From contig RCAB01000018.1 in the NCBI GenBank assembly GCA_003640385.1, positions 310,001 to 374,000 on the forward strand: a stretch of DNA of 64,000 nucleotides, read 5' to 3'. The first letter of the stretch is position 1. Every line of letters starts with the position of its first letter. Position numbers and translations under genes: made by a program. The notes under the pieces were generated by a model. It searched no databases, had not been told where the DNA came from, and saw only the letters and a list, made by a program, of their open reading frames with translations. This stretch comes from Setaria digitata (Eukaryota; Nematoda; Chromadorea; Rhabditida; Setariidae). Below are positions 60,279 to 64,000 of the stretch, piece by piece.

Positions 60279-61851
60279 CTAAGTTTTTTTATCAAATTTT
60301 AAATCAGAAATTATAGAAATGAAATGCTTAGTAATAAGCAGAAGGTAAAGACTAACTTGTATTATTCCACACAGCCAAAATTGTGCTGGACTACTTTCAT
60401 AGATAAAATAAGCTGTTTTACCGCAGTCTCCAACTATCCACACAAGTACCATTCCAATGCTAAATACCTTCAAGGTGCTAAAGGAATTTATAGTTTTTGC
60501 ACTATCACTTTAAGAAATTACCCTATTAATTTCAAAAAACATGTCCAGTGTTCCAAAATCGATGAATAAAGCAATTAGCTTTTACGAACCTCATTCCCGA
60601 TGTAGAACGTCTTGTGCAATTTTGTCTCAGTTGGGGGAAACCCAAACACGCCTCAGACAGCAAAGCGATTAGACCGAGAATTTCGACATATACCAAATAC
60701 TAAAAAAAAAACACATAGGAAGTTCCAAACTTTGAAATGATTGAACAAAACAGAGTTGGCTGATTATATTTCACTTTTTCAGACAATTTTTATTTTTCGG
60801 TTCCATAATAATTCATAATTACGAAAATTATGAAGTACCCCGCTCAATAAATAAGTAAGAATAGATGAAAATATAATGAAAGCGATTATCAGAATGAAAT
60901 AACTTGAGAGATCATTCCACTGCCAAAAATGACTTAGCAGTTGACCAGCTGAAAAAAAAAAAGATTTATTCTTTAAAATAAAGTGTTCACCCAACCAAGC
61001 AATCAAAATAACGGATATTTTCGATACCCCATTTTCTTTTCATTATAGAAAAATTAATTATAATGAGCTATTCTTTAAAATCGTAAATCGCATTAATTAA
61101 TTAGTAAATCTTTAATTCAATGGGTGACATAATTCGTGATTCGAGTTTTAATCAATGGTGAAAATGGTAATTATCAAGAAATCATAAAAAAAAAAATACT
61201 CCAGACGGAGGCACGCTGCGTTTTATAGACATGCTTGCGATTTATTCGAACCGATATTTCCAACATAAGTATCATTGATATCAACATTACTACGCTTTGC
61301 GCAACAAGAGCTAATTCAAATCGCTTACCAAACCTAAAAACAAAAGATTGCAAGACTTTAGCATTATCCACTGCTTAATCAATCGTAAACAAAAAAAAAA
61401 AAAAAAAAAAAAAACATCTCCAAGCATACAAATAAAAGTGAAAGATTCAGAATTTACTTTAAAAAAAATTAAGAAAAAATTTGTTGTGCTCCTATATATA
61501 ATAAAATCTGGAATGCTATTGACTTCAAGTCATAATTTCTTATTCTTTTACTGAACAGCCAATCTGAAATTGTCAAATTCAATTTAGTCCTATCAACATT
61601 ATTAAATTACTGAGGAAATGAACTAAAATAAAATCAGAAAATGTTATGCTCACAAACCAGAACATAATTCGAAGTATATTAGCGATAAGCAGCGTCAAGC
61701 AGACAAACAATGAAAATCCACTAGCGTCTTCCCGTTCATAAATTTCTTTATACTGGAATACATATGCCAATGAACCACCAAATATTATAAAACCCTTGGT
61801 AAGGATAACGAAAGATACTGAGAATATTTTCTCCAACGAGACAAGATCCAT
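60279..61851 (-). CDS. SLC66A2: SLC66A2 / PQLC1, PQ-loop membrane transporter
   Basis: Seven-helix PQ-loop protein of the SLC66 family; vertebrate PQLC1 acts at endosome/TGN membranes and its substrate is not established. Exons 61851-61658, 61333-61200, 60948-60839, 60699-60590 and 60459-60279 join in frame to 242 aa (human 271). Diagnostic stretches: YKEIYEREDASGFSLFVCL, LLIANILRIMFWFGKRFEL, SHFWQWNDLSSYF, EILGLIALLSEACLGFPQL and SIGMVLVWIVGDCGKTAYF. The second PQ motif is intact (FPQL) but the first is Phe-Gln (F32-Q33) where relatives have Pro-Gln. The last exon is read through to a stop at 60279; a possible donor after ...CGIIQ (CAA/GTTAGT) could instead lead to another 3' exon. The start is supported by the family N-terminus and an acceptor-like TTATTTAG 7 nt upstream. 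Confidence 0.92.
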
Positions 61852-61866
61852 TCCTGACCTAAATAA
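61852..61866 (-). promoter_or_regulatory. Candidate spliced-leader acceptor for SLC66A2
   Basis: Minus-strand TTATTTAG ends 7 nt before the ATG at 61851. Confidence 0.45.
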
Positions 61867-64000
61867 TGCACTAGATTACAGGTTTGAATATTTATAGGAA
61901 AGACTCATGGCAGGAAGAATGAGAGATCGAGATCGGCAAAATTTTTGGAAATAAAAAAATGAAGCAAATGTAAACAAGAAAAAACAAGTTTTGGAAATTA
62001 TAGTGACGGACTATCAAAATTAATGAAAGAGGGATCTGATAACATCAGCAAGGACCGCAACCTGTAATTAGCAAAAAATGAATAAATGTACATCAAGCAA
62101 ATAAAAGAAGTATAACAAATGAAGGACTTTTAGAAATCAAGAACTTTTTAGCGTTTCATGCACAGAGAAAGAATGGATGAAGCAATCTAGAACTAGTAAA
62201 GTATGCGCGTCAAATAAGACTAAGGAACTGAATTTACCATATCCAAAAATAAAATATGTATAGAGAAATACAGAGGCAATATCCGCTTTAATCCAAACCT
62301 CCGTTGTATTGCTGAGGTGATATAGGTGATTATGCATTTAACTACAGCATCACGACAAATATTTATTCAGGTAGTGCATCCTAATATTGACAACAAAACA
62401 TTAAATTAAAGAATCAATTCCGGTAAAAACAAGAAAAAGAGAGCTAGAACAAACTTTTCAATGACGAACATTTTCTGCTATCCCAAATGAAGTATTATAG
62501 TTGACAGCAAGTATGAACAGCTGAACCGATGTTTACGCCGACAACAAAATCTTCGAAATCTCGAGCTCTACAGCCTGTATCAGGATAAGGACTGATTTCG
62601 CCATTAGTTTAACAATTAAAGAAACATAACATTCACTGCTGTCTGTACTAGAAGCAAGCTTGAACTTTTATTAGTTCCATTTACATTTTCTTCCTGAAAT
62701 TGTGCTTTCTTATACATTGATATATATTCTGTAGTTTTCATCTCTCCAGAAATTTAGTACTCCAGCATAAGTATATATAGCGAAGGGATAAAAACTGAAC
62801 AAAATGGAAAGGAATGAATAAAATGATTTAGTAAGGAAATCCACAGTTGTTGGATTGATTACAATCAAAATAATTTTGAAAACTCATAGAAACCAATACC
62901 TGCTTCTCTTTACTTATCTTCAAATTACACCTCTGGACCTTATTTTCCATTCATATTTCTTTCAAAGCAGTATGCAAATACGATACTTTGTTAACAAGTA
63001 ATTATGAAAAGATAACGCTTTGTATAAAATTATTTTCAATAAATTTTTGAGAAAAGCTGTGGAAAAACAACATGCTGATTTGCAGCACTGAGCGAAGAAA
63101 AGTTCAGATGAAGTATAATGAAACACATATAAAGCTAGCAATTTGGAGCTAGTCTCACTCATATTTTTGTCCTCATTTATTCGTTTCCCATAACTTCTAC
63201 AAAATTAACCAGTCAAAGAAAGACCAAACAGCCGCTTCTTGGCTCAATGTCTGTAAAAGAACCTTCGAACACCACAGATGTAACTTTCACCGCAAACAAT
63301 AAAACAGTGCCTATCAATATAATTTGGACTCTGGGCTTATCAATCCTAAATCACCCTATTATTGAGAATATAACAAAAAAATATTTTTTATGGAAAAAAA
63401 TTTATTTACTACTGCGTGTGTTTGTATGCTTTATTGTAGCATTTTTGCTTCTGACCTTAACTCAGTGCTGAATTTAAGGATACAAGGAAGCGGAGGAAAA
63501 GAAACTAACGAGAATTTCCTTAGTAACAGGAAAAAGCCCAAAGATGAATCCAAGAAGACAATTTGTGCTAGGTGAAACTGCAGTATGTATGTGTAACTTT
63601 CCACATAATTCTTACATACCAAATCCCGTTGAGCGGGACCATGGTCCAGTACATACCATTCACTGCGTTCTTATCCGCATGACCAATACAGCCATACTTA
63701 ATAGAGTAGACAGTTACGAATGTACCACGGAACCTAGAATTACACTTACTCCAGGGATGAACATAGACAAACTGAGAAATGGGAAGATGGGTGGAAAAGT
63801 GAAACATGCTCTTAAAGGCTAGCTACAGGTGTTATCACACCTATCATCACAGCAAAGAACAGTGCCATCAACATACATCCGTTGCGACCATTAGGTAGTA
63901 ATTCTCATGACATTTCCCTCGAACCCTTCAGTCCTGGTAGCTCAACATGCAACTGTCTTTTATCGATAAGCAAAACCGTCAACGTTTGCTTAAGACATAT
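61867..64000. other. Right-end intergenic region
   Basis: AT-rich to about 63200, then G+C-richer. A 74-aa plus-strand frame at 63247-63471 has a hydrophobic C-terminal stretch (LLLRVFVCFIVAFLLLTL), and frames of 92 aa (plus) and 79 aa (minus) overlap at 63544-63822. None shows a domain or a convincing splice context. I treat them as non-coding, probably the upstream region of SLC66A2 or of a gene beyond the edge. Confidence 0.5.

Noticed and set aside
63544..63822. 92-aa plus-strand frame and antisense 79-aa frame at the right end
   Set aside because: No domain; mutual overlap on both strands indicates composition-driven open frames.

Overview
The window looks like nuclear DNA of a parasitic nematode, most likely a filarial/spirurid species. 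It is AT-rich and every recognisable gene is split into many short exons by AT-rich introns. Most start codons lie 6-31 nt downstream of a splice-acceptor-like AG, as expected for spliced-leader trans-splicing. Several proteins also fit nematode orthologues best (a MEK-2-type kinase, a GEX-2/CYFIP protein). The species was not identified. No bacterial, viral or transposon gene was seen.

Layout, left to right: the 5' end of SEC63 (minus, 578-1237, running off the left edge); a 4.4-kb intergenic stretch; an RBM12-like five-RRM RNA-binding protein (plus, 5698-13931); a 3-kb gap; a complete CYFIP/GEX-2 gene (minus, 16984-27739, 30 exons); a short GC-richer divergent promoter region; MEK-2 MAP kinase kinase (plus, 28594-30708); the 3' part of an unrecognised small membrane-protein gene (minus, 31933-32634); ribosome-biogenesis factor LTV1 (plus, 33153-36530); a carboxypeptidase-D-like membrane protein (plus, 37721-44762); an orphan terminal exon (45776-45868); filamin (minus, 46620-57517); and the PQ-loop transporter SLC66A2/PQLC1 (minus, 60279-61851). 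The last 2 kb holds nothing recognisable.

The genes are independent housekeeping and signalling loci rather than one pathway. SEC63 acts in ER protein translocation, RBM12 in RNA binding, LTV1 in 40S maturation, CPD in the secretory pathway, and SLC66A2 in membrane transport. GEX-2 and filamin both act on actin, and GEX-2 shares a divergent promoter region with the Ras-ERK kinase MEK-2. Reading frames close to multiples of three across all introns in the models for RBM12 (977 aa), GEX-2 (1274 aa), MEK-2 (389 aa), LTV1 (413 aa), CPD (1024 aa) and SLC66A2 (242 aa). All exon boundaries are hand-derived.

The most notable extras are a decayed tandem exon duplication inside gex-2, an in-frame 69-nt extra exon in gex-2, two GC-AG introns, a 17-nt candidate micro-exon, a catalytically dead second carboxypeptidase domain, a perfect 42-bp duplication in LTV1, two long perfect hairpins, and a hidden small membrane-protein gene.
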